Assembly: GCF_029873215.1 (NCBI RefSeq)
Contig: NZ_CP123620.1
Coordinates: 620,001-684,000 of the forward strand
Origin: Nocardioides sp. BP30
Lineage (GTDB): Bacteria; Actinomycetota; Actinomycetes; Propionibacteriales; Nocardioidaceae
DNA length: 64,000 bases
Reading direction: 5' to 3'
Part shown: piece after piece, positions 1-6,810 of the stretch
Layout: each line of letters opens with the position of its first letter
Position numbering within the stretch: the stretch's first letter is position 1
Program-made: the position numbers and the translations under genes
Notes under the pieces: generated by a model
What the model saw: the letters and a program-made list of their open reading frames with translations, nothing else
The model's database searches: none
Told to the model about the DNA's origin: nothing

Positions 1-1
1 G

Positions 2-1126
2 CTGATCTCGCTGACCGAGAACGGGCCCGCCGTACGCGACCGGTTCTGGTCCGTCGTGCTGTGGTCCGCTGGGCTGCTGATCGTGTCGATGCTGTTCCTG
101 GTCATCGGCTACACGCTGGTGCGCGGCCAGTCGGTCTTCCGGCACCTCAGCTTCAGCCACCTGAGGCACAACTTCTTCACCGACGACATGAGCCTGACCG
201 GGCCGTTGTCGCCGCTGAGCGAGGGCGGCATCTTCCACGCCCTGGTCGGCACCATCGAGCAGATCGGCATCGCGCTCGCGATCACCATCCCGCTCGGGAC
301 GGCCACCGCCGTCTTCCTCAACGAGGTCGGCGGACGGTACGCGCGGCTGGTGCGCACCGTGGTCGAGGCGATGACGGCGCTGCCCTCGGTGGTCGCGGGT
401 CTGTTCATCTACGGCTCGGTGATCCTGCTGGTCACCCGGCAGTTCAACGGCTTCGCCGCCTCGCTGGCCATCACGGTGCTGATGCTGCCCATCATGATCC
501 GCTCGGCTGACGTCGTCTTCCGGTTGGTGCCGGGCAACCTGCGCGAGGCTGGTCTCGCCCTGGGCGGTGGCCAGTGGGCCGTCGTACGGCGCGTCGTGCT
601 GCCGACCGTCCGCTCCGGTCTGACGACCGCGATCATCCTGGGTACAGCGCACGGCATCGGCGAGACGGCCCCCGTGCTGCTCACCGCCGGGGTGACCAAC
701 AATCTCAACTGGAACCCGTTCAACGGGCCGCAGATCTCGCTGCCGCTCGCGGCGCTGGAGTTCATCAAGAGCCCGCAGCCCGACATGAAGGCCCGCGGCT
801 TCGCCACCGCCGCGTTCCTGATGCTCGTCGTGCTCGTGCTCTTCGTGATCGCGCGCGTGCTCGGTGGCCAGCGGGCCGGCGAGGTGACCGATCGGCAGCG
901 ACGTCGCCTCGCCGTCCGCTCGCAACGTGACCTCGGCCGGATCGAGGACCACCACGCCCGCGTTGCCGTCGTGCTCGCCGAACTGCGCGACCCCGACCCG
1001 CGCGCGGGCGTGGTGGACATCGCTCGCACGCGCGCGTTCACGGCTGTCGACGACACGCCACCGATCCCACCCGAACAGCCCGATCGCCCCGACCCCTTCG
1101 GCCGGCACGCAGGAGACGACTCATGA
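2..1126 (+). CDS. pstA: Phosphate ABC transporter permease PstA (5' end outside window)
   Basis: Inner-membrane permease half of the high-affinity phosphate importer. The reading frame is already open at base 2 and continues upstream of the window, so the N-terminus is missing. The visible part has about six hydrophobic segments and the binding-protein-dependent permease loop (EAGLALGGGQWAVVRRVVLP), which docks PstB. A PstA-like stretch after it (GETAPVLLTAG) confirms the family. The last roughly 80 residues are an unusual charged, Arg/Asp/Pro-rich cytoplasmic tail that PstA proteins normally lack. The stop overlaps the pstS start (ATGA at 1123-1126), so translation is probably coupled. PstC is presumably just upstream, outside the window. 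Confidence 0.9.
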   Translation: MISLTENGPAVRDRFWSVVLWSAGLLIVSMLFLVIGYTLVRGQSVFRHLSFSHLRHNFFTDDMSLTGPLSPLSEGGIFHALVGTIEQIGIALAITIPLGTATAVFLNEVGGRYARLVRTVVEAMTALPSVVAGLFIYGSVILLVTRQFNGFAASLAITVLMLPIMIRSADVVFRLVPGNLREAGLALGGGQWAVVRRVVLPTVRSGLTTAIILGTAHGIGETAPVLLTAGVTNNLNWNPFNGPQISLPLAALEFIKSPQPDMKARGFATAAFLMLVVLVLFVIARVLGGQRAGEVTDRQRRRLAVRSQRDLGRIEDHHARVAVVLAELRDPDPRAGVVDIARTRAFTAVDDTPPIPPEQPDRPDPFGRHAGDDS

Positions 1127-2919
1127 GCTTCCCGACCCTCTCGACCCTGCGGCGGATCGGCATCGCCCTCGCCGCGCTGGTGGCGATCTGCAGTGCGGCG
1201 CTGTGGTCGACCGCACTCCCGGCCGCGCACGCGGCCAGCTATCCGCGGTTGAGCGGCGACGGCTCCTCCTGGGCCGGGAACGCCCTCAACGACTGGGTCA
1301 CCGGCGTCAAGGCCCAGGGCGTCACCGTCGACTTCAACCCCGACGGGTCCTCCCAGGGCCGGGCGAACTTCGCCAACGGTCTCTCCGACTACGCCGTCTC
1401 CGAGATCCCGTACAAGGGCGACACCGCCGACCCGCAGGACCAGAGCTTCCCCGGCTTCGGCTACGGCATGCTGCCGGTGGTCGCCGGCGGGACCTCGTTC
1501 ATGTACAACGTCCAGGTCAACGGCAAGCGGCTGACCACGCTCGACCTGTCCCAGGCGGCGCTGGCCAAGATCTTCTCCGGCCAGGTCACCCAGTGGAACG
1601 ACCCGATCATCAAGGCGACCAACCCTGGGGTCAACCTGCCCGCCCAGCGCATCACCGTGGTGGTCCGCTCCGACGGCTCGGGCGCGACCGCGGAGTTCAC
1701 CTTGTGGATGAAGCACCAGTTCCCCGCCGACTACGCCAAGCTATGCGCGAAGACCGGTGGCTGCAACGCGAGCAGCGCGACGTCGTACTTCCCCTACCAG
1801 CACCTGACGAACTTCGTCGCCCAGTCCGGCTCGAACGGCGTCACGACCTACACGGCCTCGACGCCGTACACGATCAACTACGACGAGTACTCCTACGCCC
1901 GCGGCGTCGGGTTCCCGGTCGCACAGGTGCAGAACGCGGCCGGCTTCTACACGGTCCCGAGCGACACCGCCGTCGCGGTGGCGCTCACCCAGGCCAAGAT
2001 CAACCAGGACAAGAGCTCGGCCAACTACCTGAGCCAGGACCTGTCGAACGTCTACGCCTACAAGGACCCGCGCACGTACCCGATCTCGGCCTACTCCTAC
2101 CTCATCGTGCCCACCGTGACGCACGGCAGCTTCGACACCGGCAAGGGCTCCACGCTGGCCTACTTCGGCACCTATGCGCTGTGCGAGGGCCAGCGCACGA
2201 TGGGCGCGCTGGGCTACTCCCCACTACCGATGAACCTCGTCCTCGCCGCGATGGACCAGGTCTCCCGGATCCCCGGCATCGACGCCGCGACCGCGTCCAC
2301 GATCGCCGCCACCAAGAAGGGCGCCAGCACCGGCACCGCCAACCCGTGCGACAACCCGACCTTCAAGCCCGGCGACTCACCGTCGGTGAACCAGCTGGTC
2401 AAGACCGCCCCGTTCCCGGCGGGCTGCGATGCCGCCTGCCAGGCGCCGTGGACGGGCATCGCAGCGGCGGTCAACGACGGCCCCGGTACGAAGGGCGGCA
2501 AGAAGCACGGCGGCGGTACGACGCTGCAGCCGACCACGTCGACCGCCTCGACCGCGCCGACCGCCGCGGCGGGCACCGGCGCCGGCACCGGTACCGGCCC
2601 CGCAGCCGCCACCACCGGCGCCCCGGCTGCGGTGGCGGCCTCGGTCGCCTGCGACCCCGACACCGGCATCTGCTCGGCTCCGAACGCCACCGGCGACGGC
2701 ACCCAGCTGGTCGCCAATCCCACCGTGATCGACGGGAGCTCCACCTGGGGACCGGCGCAGGCCGCGCTGATCCTCAGCGGCATCGTCGCCGTACTGCTGA
2801 TCTTCGCGCCTCCCGTGGTCGCCCGCGCCCTCGACGTACGGCGTCGGCAGCGGCTGGCGGCGACCGGGCCGGGGGAGGACGCCGAAGCCGATCCTGACGG
2901 GGACGGGAGCGGGTGGTGA
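1123..2919 (+). CDS. pstS: Membrane-anchored phosphate-binding protein, PstS-like
   Basis: Extracytoplasmic phosphate receptor of the Pst importer, 598 aa against about 370 for ordinary PstS. A Sec signal peptide covers roughly residues 1-38 (ending near LPAAHAAS). The PstS fold is recognisable from the ligand-loop GSSQGR and from RSDGSGATAEFT. There is no lipobox Cys. Instead the protein continues through a Gly/Thr/Ala-rich linker (about residues 445-510) to a C-terminal transmembrane helix (about 546-568) and a short basic tail. That layout implies anchoring by a C-terminal helix rather than by lipid. No LPXTG motif is seen. The ATG overlaps the pstA stop, and the stop overlaps the next gene by 7 bases. 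Confidence 0.85.
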   Translation: MSFPTLSTLRRIGIALAALVAICSAALWSTALPAAHAASYPRLSGDGSSWAGNALNDWVTGVKAQGVTVDFNPDGSSQGRANFANGLSDYAVSEIPYKGDTADPQDQSFPGFGYGMLPVVAGGTSFMYNVQVNGKRLTTLDLSQAALAKIFSGQVTQWNDPIIKATNPGVNLPAQRITVVVRSDGSGATAEFTLWMKHQFPADYAKLCAKTGGCNASSATSYFPYQHLTNFVAQSGSNGVTTYTASTPYTINYDEYSYARGVGFPVAQVQNAAGFYTVPSDTAVAVALTQAKINQDKSSANYLSQDLSNVYAYKDPRTYPISAYSYLIVPTVTHGSFDTGKGSTLAYFGTYALCEGQRTMGALGYSPLPMNLVLAAMDQVSRIPGIDAATASTIAATKKGASTGTANPCDNPTFKPGDSPSVNQLVKTAPFPAGCDAACQAPWTGIAAAVNDGPGTKGGKKHGGGTTLQPTTSTASTAPTAAAGTGAGTGTGPAAATTGAPAAVAASVACDPDTGICSAPNATGDGTQLVANPTVIDGSSTWGPAQAALILSGIVAVLLIFAPPVVARALDVRRRQRLAATGPGEDAEADPDGDGSGW

Positions 2920-3854
2920 CCGAGTGGAGCGGACCGCTGATGCGCTCGGTGTCCCTGCGGTGGCCGGACCGGCTTCCCAGGCTGCAGCGCGAGCGGGTCG
3001 CCAAGCCGCCGGACTACCGGGCGGTGATCGTCTCCTACGCGATGACGATGGTGTCGATCTGCCTGCTGGTGCTGCTGGTCAATCTGACGTTGATCGCGCC
3101 GATCCAGCACTTCACCGCCCAGCACCGGCTCTACGGCGAGCTCCGTCGCGAGCTGGCCGAGGGCTCCGTGCCGATCGGGCAGACCGACGTCTCGGGGCAC
3201 CTGATCAGGCCGGGCTCGCCCGTAGCGCTGCTCAGCATCCCTGCGCTCGGCATCCGCGAGGTCGTCGTCGAGGGCACCAGCTCAGGCGAGACGATGAAGG
3301 GCGTCGGACACCGGCGCGACACCCCGCTGCCCGGTCAACCGGGGGTCTCGGTGCTGATGGGCCGTGCGGCCGCGTACGGCGGGGTCTTCAAGCACCTCCA
3401 CGACCTCGCACCCGGCTCCCGGTTCACGGTTCAGACCGGCCAGGGCATCGCCGAGTACCGCGTCCTCGGTGCCCGCAGCGCCAGCACCAGGCTGCCGGTC
3501 CTCGCCTCCGGCCAGGGCCGGCTCACCCTGATGACCGCCTCGGGAGGCGCGTTCCGTCCCAACGGGGTGCTGCGGGTCGATGCCGAGCTGGTCTCCAAGG
3601 CTTTCCCGCGGCCGGCCGCGGTGCTCGCACCGGGGGCGATCCGGCCCGCCGAGCAGGCGCTGCGCGGCGACACCTCGCCGGCCTTCGCGCTCTCGTGGCT
3701 GGTCGAGCTGCTGGTGCTGCTGGCCGTTGCCGCGACCTGGGCCTGGAAGCGCTGGCTGCGGGCCGCCACCTGGATCGTCTTCGGACCGGTCCTGGCCGTC
3801 GTCGCGCTGCTGGTCGCCGGCGACGTCTGCACGTTCCTTCCCAACCTGATGTAG
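2913..3854 (+). CDS. Sortase-like membrane protein lacking catalytic His and Cys
   Basis: 313-aa membrane protein with an N-terminal transmembrane helix (about 38-62), an extracellular sortase-like beta domain (about 100-230) and two C-terminal helices (about 258-280 and 284-308). Sortase signatures are clear: SIPALGI, VVEGTS, the GxGHRRDTPLPGQPG stretch and the strand ending RLTLMTAS. The catalytic His of the usual GHR motif is Arg151 (MGRAAAYGG), and the Cys of TLxTC is Ala209 (TLMTA). Transpeptidation is therefore not expected, and a structural or binding role is more likely. It lies between pstS and pstB with overlaps or short gaps, so it is probably part of the phosphate uptake complex or its assembly. 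The GTG start overlaps the pstS end. Confidence 0.75.
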   Translation: MVTEWSGPLMRSVSLRWPDRLPRLQRERVAKPPDYRAVIVSYAMTMVSICLLVLLVNLTLIAPIQHFTAQHRLYGELRRELAEGSVPIGQTDVSGHLIRPGSPVALLSIPALGIREVVVEGTSSGETMKGVGHRRDTPLPGQPGVSVLMGRAAAYGGVFKHLHDLAPGSRFTVQTGQGIAEYRVLGARSASTRLPVLASGQGRLTLMTASGGAFRPNGVLRVDAELVSKAFPRPAAVLAPGAIRPAEQALRGDTSPAFALSWLVELLVLLAVAATWAWKRWLRAATWIVFGPVLAVVALLVAGDVCTFLPNLM

Positions 3855-3862
3855 GAGTACCG

Positions 3863-4867
3863 ATGAGCAGCAATCCGCAGATCCAGGATCCGGAGACCGA
3901 GGTACTCCCCCTCGCGCAGGGTGGGACCGCCGGGAGCACGGTCGAGGAGCGCGATGGCGGGAAACCGGACAGGCGGACCCGGCGACGCTGGTCCCTGTCG
4001 CTGCGCGGCCGCCGCTCGGCAGCCGGTGGGACCGGAGGCGACGGCTCCTACCAGCCCTCGCCCCTGCTGGCCTCGCGGCTCTCGGGCGCCTCGGCCGCCG
4101 AGCTGCAGGCTCGCGACATCACCGCCTGGTTCGGCGATCACAAGGTGCTCGACCGGGTCTCGCTCACCATGGAGGCCGGACAGATCACCTCGCTGATCGG
4201 CCCGTCCGGCTGCGGCAAGTCCACCTTCCTGCGCATCCTGAACCGGATGCACGAGATGGTGCCGAGCGCGTCGCTGTCGGGGCGCGTCCTGCTGGGTGAG
4301 CGCGACATCTACGCGCCGGCCGAGCGGGTGACCCGGGCCCGGCGCGACATCGGGATGGTCTTCCAGAAGCCGAACCCGTTCCCGGCGATGTCGATCTACG
4401 AGAACACCATCGCCGCGCTCGACCTGTGCGGGGTCAAGGCGACCAGGGAGGAGCAGGACTTCCTGGTCGAGGACTCGCTGCGCAAGGCATCGCTGTGGGA
4501 GGAGGTCAAGAACCGTCTGCACCAGCCCGGCGGTGGGCTGTCCGGCGGTCAGCAGCAGCGGCTGTGCATCGCCCGCGCGCTCGCCCTCTCGCCCCAGGTG
4601 CTCCTGATGGACGAGCCCTGTTCGGCGCTCGACCCGACCTCGACGCGCCGGGTGGAGGAGACGATCGCCGAACTCCGCGGCCAGGTCACCGTCGTGATCG
4701 TCACGCACAACATGCAGCAGGCCGCCCGCGTCTCCGACCAGTGCGCGTTCTTCCTGGCGGCGCAGAACACGCCCGGCGTGATCGTCGAGTACGGCGACAC
4801 CACGGCGATGTTCAACAACCCGCAGGACCCGCGCACCCACGACTACGTCAACGGTCGGTTCGGATGA
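3863..4867 (+). CDS. pstB: Phosphate ABC transporter ATP-binding protein PstB
   Basis: Cytoplasmic ATPase driving phosphate import. Walker A GPSGCGKST is at residues 113-121, followed by the Q-loop (MVFQKPNPFP), signature LSGGQQQR, Walker B VLLMDEP and the switch His (VTHN). All match PstB closely. The 334-aa length includes about 80 extra N-terminal residues, polar and basic, absent from typical 250-260 aa PstB. The ATG at 3863 follows a GGAG Shine-Dalgarno and comes 9 bases after the preceding stop, so the extension appears genuine. The stop overlaps the next gene by ATGA. Confidence 0.93.
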   Translation: MSSNPQIQDPETEVLPLAQGGTAGSTVEERDGGKPDRRTRRRWSLSLRGRRSAAGGTGGDGSYQPSPLLASRLSGASAAELQARDITAWFGDHKVLDRVSLTMEAGQITSLIGPSGCGKSTFLRILNRMHEMVPSASLSGRVLLGERDIYAPAERVTRARRDIGMVFQKPNPFPAMSIYENTIAALDLCGVKATREEQDFLVEDSLRKASLWEEVKNRLHQPGGGLSGGQQQRLCIARALALSPQVLLMDEPCSALDPTSTRRVEETIAELRGQVTVVIVTHNMQQAARVSDQCAFFLAAQNTPGVIVEYGDTTAMFNNPQDPRTHDYVNGRFG

Positions 4868-5484
4868 GCGGCCTGCTCCCCGAGGGTGGGGACGGCATCG
4901 CCGAGCTCTATCCGCCCTCGGGCGGCAGCAGTGCGACCGGCCACGCTCGACGCTCGCAGGTCCCCGCGCTCTGGCTCGACGCCGGACCGCTGGCGGAGTG
5001 GGCCCCGGCGCAGCAGCGGATGCCACGGCGCCACGCCGTACGGCCGCAGGCGTTCCGTTTCGTGCTGACAGAGGTCGTCGACCCGCGGCGTTCGGAGGCG
5101 GTGCAGCAGTGGATCGAGCAGCAGCAGTTGCTCGTGGTGCGGCCCGAGACGGCGCAGTGGCCGTGCGACACCGTGTTCTGGCGGCTGGCCGTGAACCAGC
5201 GGGCTGTCGCTCTCGGCGCGCTGCCGTGCCCCAACGCCGAGATCGCCGTCGGGCGGATCCGCCGGCTCGTGCGCCGGGTGTCCCACCTCGGGGTGTCGCT
5301 CGCTTTCTTCCCCGACCAGCCGGCGCCGCGGTGGGTCGTGCACGACCACGAGGTACCGGTGATGATCGGGCTGCCGCACCAGCAGCTGGTCGCGGTGGAC
5401 GACCCGGAGTGCAGCCTGGCCGCGACGCTGTCGCGCGCGACGATGCAGAGCTACGTGCACCGCACGGGGGAGTCGTTCGGCTGA
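4864..5484 (+). CDS. Uncharacterised protein, last gene of the pst operon
   Basis: 206-aa soluble protein that I do not recognise. It has no signal peptide or transmembrane helix. The C-terminal two thirds is a mixed alpha/beta sequence with a QQWIEQQQLLVV stretch and the phrases WPCDTVFWRLAVNQRAVALG and PVMIGLPHQQLVAVDDPECS. Its start ATG overlaps the pstB stop (ATGA), so it is very likely translationally coupled and connected with phosphate uptake or its control. It does not resemble PhoU, which usually ends pst operons. A perfect hairpin terminator follows 17 bases after the stop. Confidence 0.7.
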   Translation: MSGLLPEGGDGIAELYPPSGGSSATGHARRSQVPALWLDAGPLAEWAPAQQRMPRRHAVRPQAFRFVLTEVVDPRRSEAVQQWIEQQQLLVVRPETAQWPCDTVFWRLAVNQRAVALGALPCPNAEIAVGRIRRLVRRVSHLGVSLAFFPDQPAPRWVVHDHEVPVMIGLPHQQLVAVDDPECSLAATLSRATMQSYVHRTGESFG

Positions 5485-5501
5485 GGACCGGCGCGCAAGC
5501 T

Positions 5502-5533
5502 GAGAAGAGCCCCTCCGCGGAGGGGCTCTTCTC
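5502..5533. terminator. Perfect bidirectional hairpin between pst operon and tRNA-Ser
   Basis: Two 16-base arms (GAGAAGAGCCCCTCCG and its exact complement) abut with no loop bases to spare. Transcription converges here from the pst operon (+) and tRNA-Ser (-). The flanks are only weakly T-rich (TTCTC), as is common for terminators in high-GC actinobacteria. Confidence 0.8.
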
Positions 5534-5534
5534 G

Positions 5535-5622
5535 TGGCGGATCTGGGGGGATTCGAACCCCCGAGGGCGTTAACCCAACACGGATTCCAGCCGTGCGCCA
5601 TAGGCCACTAGGCGACAGATCC
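5535..5622 (-). tRNA. tRNA-Ser(GGA)
   Basis: Read on the minus strand. The acceptor stem GGATCTG pairs with CAGATCC, the anticodon loop carries GGA (decoding UCC), there is a long class II variable arm, the T-loop is GGTTCGAATCC, the discriminator base is G, and the 3' CCA is encoded. The length of 88 nt including CCA fits a serine tRNA. Confidence 0.95.
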
Positions 5623-5686
5623 GTCGCGTACCTTACCGGTGCGCGACGGCCGCCGGAAATCGGGCGAGGCGGCCCTTCCACCCGGC

Positions 5687-6151
5687 TCAGGAGGTGGCGG
5701 CGGCGATCACCGACGTGAGGCGACGGTGCAGGTCGAGCAGCTCGGTCAGCGGCAGGCCGAGGCGCTCCACGATGGTGGGCGGGATGGCCAGGGCGTCCTC
5801 GCGCAGGGCGCGCCCCCGATCGGTCAGGACGACGGCGAGCGCACGCTCGTCCTGCGGATCCTTCTCGCGGCGGACGTAGCCGGCCGACTCCAACCGCTTG
5901 AGCAGAGGGGAGAGCGTTCCGGGGTCGAGCTCGAGCGCGGCGGCGAGGTCGCCGACGCGGCGCGCGTCACGTCCCCACAGAGCGAGCATCACCAGGTACT
6001 GCGGGTGGGTCAGTCCCAGCGGCTCCAGCACGGGCCGGTAGAGGGCTATCACCGAGCGGGCGGCGATGGCGAGGGCGAAGCAGACCTGCTGGTCGAGGGC
6101 GAGGGGGTCCTCGACGCCGTCGAGCGCCGGAGGGAGAGTCTCGAACGTCAC
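5687..6151 (-). CDS. MarR-family regulator, OhrR-like
   Basis: Winged-helix repressor of about 154 aa. The segment around Cys24 (DQQVCFALAIAARSVIALYR) followed by LGLTHPQYLVMLALWG is the OhrR pattern, in which the N-terminal Cys senses organic peroxides. The wing is present as KRLESAGYVRREKDPQDER. I chose the GTG at 6151 because OhrR proteins start about 20 residues before the Cys. The TTG at 6181 would place a palindromic operator-like sequence inside the gene. It is divergent from a small membrane protein gene and probably controls it and itself. No ohr peroxidase gene is adjacent, which is unusual for OhrR. Confidence 0.82.
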   Translation of the reverse strand: MTFETLPPALDGVEDPLALDQQVCFALAIAARSVIALYRPVLEPLGLTHPQYLVMLALWGRDARRVGDLAAALELDPGTLSPLLKRLESAGYVRREKDPQDERALAVVLTDRGRALREDALAIPPTIVERLGLPLTELLDLHRRLTSVIAAATS

Positions 6152-6159
6152 TTTGTGAG

Positions 6160-6180
6160 TGTACCAATAGTTGGTGTACA
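6160..6180. promoter_or_regulatory. Operator-like inverted repeat between marR-type gene and divergent membrane gene
   Basis: In an AT-rich pocket, TGTAC (6160-6164) faces GTACA (6176-6180), and ACCAA (6163-6167) faces TTGGT (6171-6175). It lies in the only gap between two divergent starts, as expected for a MarR autoregulatory site. Confidence 0.5.
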
Positions 6181-6189
6181 AATTAATAC

Positions 6190-6531
6190 GTGAACAGCCT
6201 CGAGAAGCCGGCGGACAAGAGGCCGCGGCACCTGATGGATCCGAGCAACCCGGTCCGTCCTGTCAACGACAAGGCGCTGACCCACGTCCAGCGCTGGGTC
6301 CTCTCGGTGCTGGCCGTGTTCACCATCGCGCACCTGTGCGTCGGCATCGTCATCGCTGCCACCATGACCGACCTGCGCAGCGGCCAGATCGGGTTGAGCA
6401 TCATCGCCGGCCTGTTCGGGGTCGCGGCGGTCGTCGTCGGCCAGGCCATCCACCGGCGCGACCCCCGCAACGCGTGGCTGCTCCTCGGCCTGCTGCCCAC
6501 CGTGGTCGGGCTGATCCTGGTGCTGCGCTGA
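6190..6531 (+). CDS. Small membrane protein of unknown function
   Basis: 113 aa with a polar N-terminus (about 35 residues) and three predicted transmembrane helices (about 37-58, 67-88, 95-113). No family is recognised. The GTG at 6190 begins right after the AT-rich operator region, and an ATG at residue 16 is an alternative start. The divergent arrangement with the OhrR-like regulator suggests it is a target of that repressor, perhaps stress-induced, but this is inference from position only. Confidence 0.6.
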   Translation: MNSLEKPADKRPRHLMDPSNPVRPVNDKALTHVQRWVLSVLAVFTIAHLCVGIVIAATMTDLRSGQIGLSIIAGLFGVAAVVVGQAIHRRDPRNAWLLLGLLPTVVGLILVLR

Positions 6532-6561
6532 TCCTGGCCCGGGCGTCGGATCGACGCCGGG

Positions 6562-6591
6562 TTGGGTCACGGCGGCGGCCTCACCTAGACT
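6562..6591 (+). promoter_or_regulatory. Putative promoter of SRP RNA gene
   Basis: A -35-like TTGGGT (6562-6567) and a -10 TAGACT (6586-6591) are separated by 18 bases. They end a few bases before the 5' side of the SRP RNA. Confidence 0.45.
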
Positions 6592-6597
6592 GCTGCG

Positions 6598-6688
6598 CAA
6601 CCCCCCATGTGGCGGCATCTCGCCGAATCCCCCCAGGGCCGGAAGGCAGCAAGGGTAGGAGAGCTCTGTCGGGTACGTGGGGGGCCTT
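6598..6688 (+). ncRNA. ffs: Signal recognition particle RNA, small bacterial type
   Basis: Contains the conserved helix 8 tetraloop region CCAGGGCCGGAAGGCAGCAA (6632-6651) followed by GGGTAGG. The terminal strands CCCCCCATGT (6601-6610) and ACGTGGGGGG (6675-6684) pair to close the hairpin. The position directly upstream of dnaX is the usual one in actinobacteria. The RNA binds Ffh for co-translational membrane targeting. The exact ends are estimated. Confidence 0.9.
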
Positions 6689-6810
6689 CGCATTTCCAGC
6701 CCGCGCCGGGGTGCTGGGCGGCGGGCCCGTGGCCCGGGCCGGCCTGCCGGCCGCAGGGTGGTCGTGGGCGCGCGCTACCGGCTGTCAGACCCACTCGTTA
6801 GTGTTCATGC

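Noticed and set aside
880..1126. Charged C-terminal tail of PstA as the product of a frameshift
   Set aside because: The frame runs cleanly into the ATGA overlap with pstS and codon usage is uniform, so the tail is probably genuine.
409..2124. Long minus-strand frames opposite pstA and pstS
   Set aside because: Low-complexity His/Asp/Val/Arg translations typical of shadow frames. pst genes are unambiguous.
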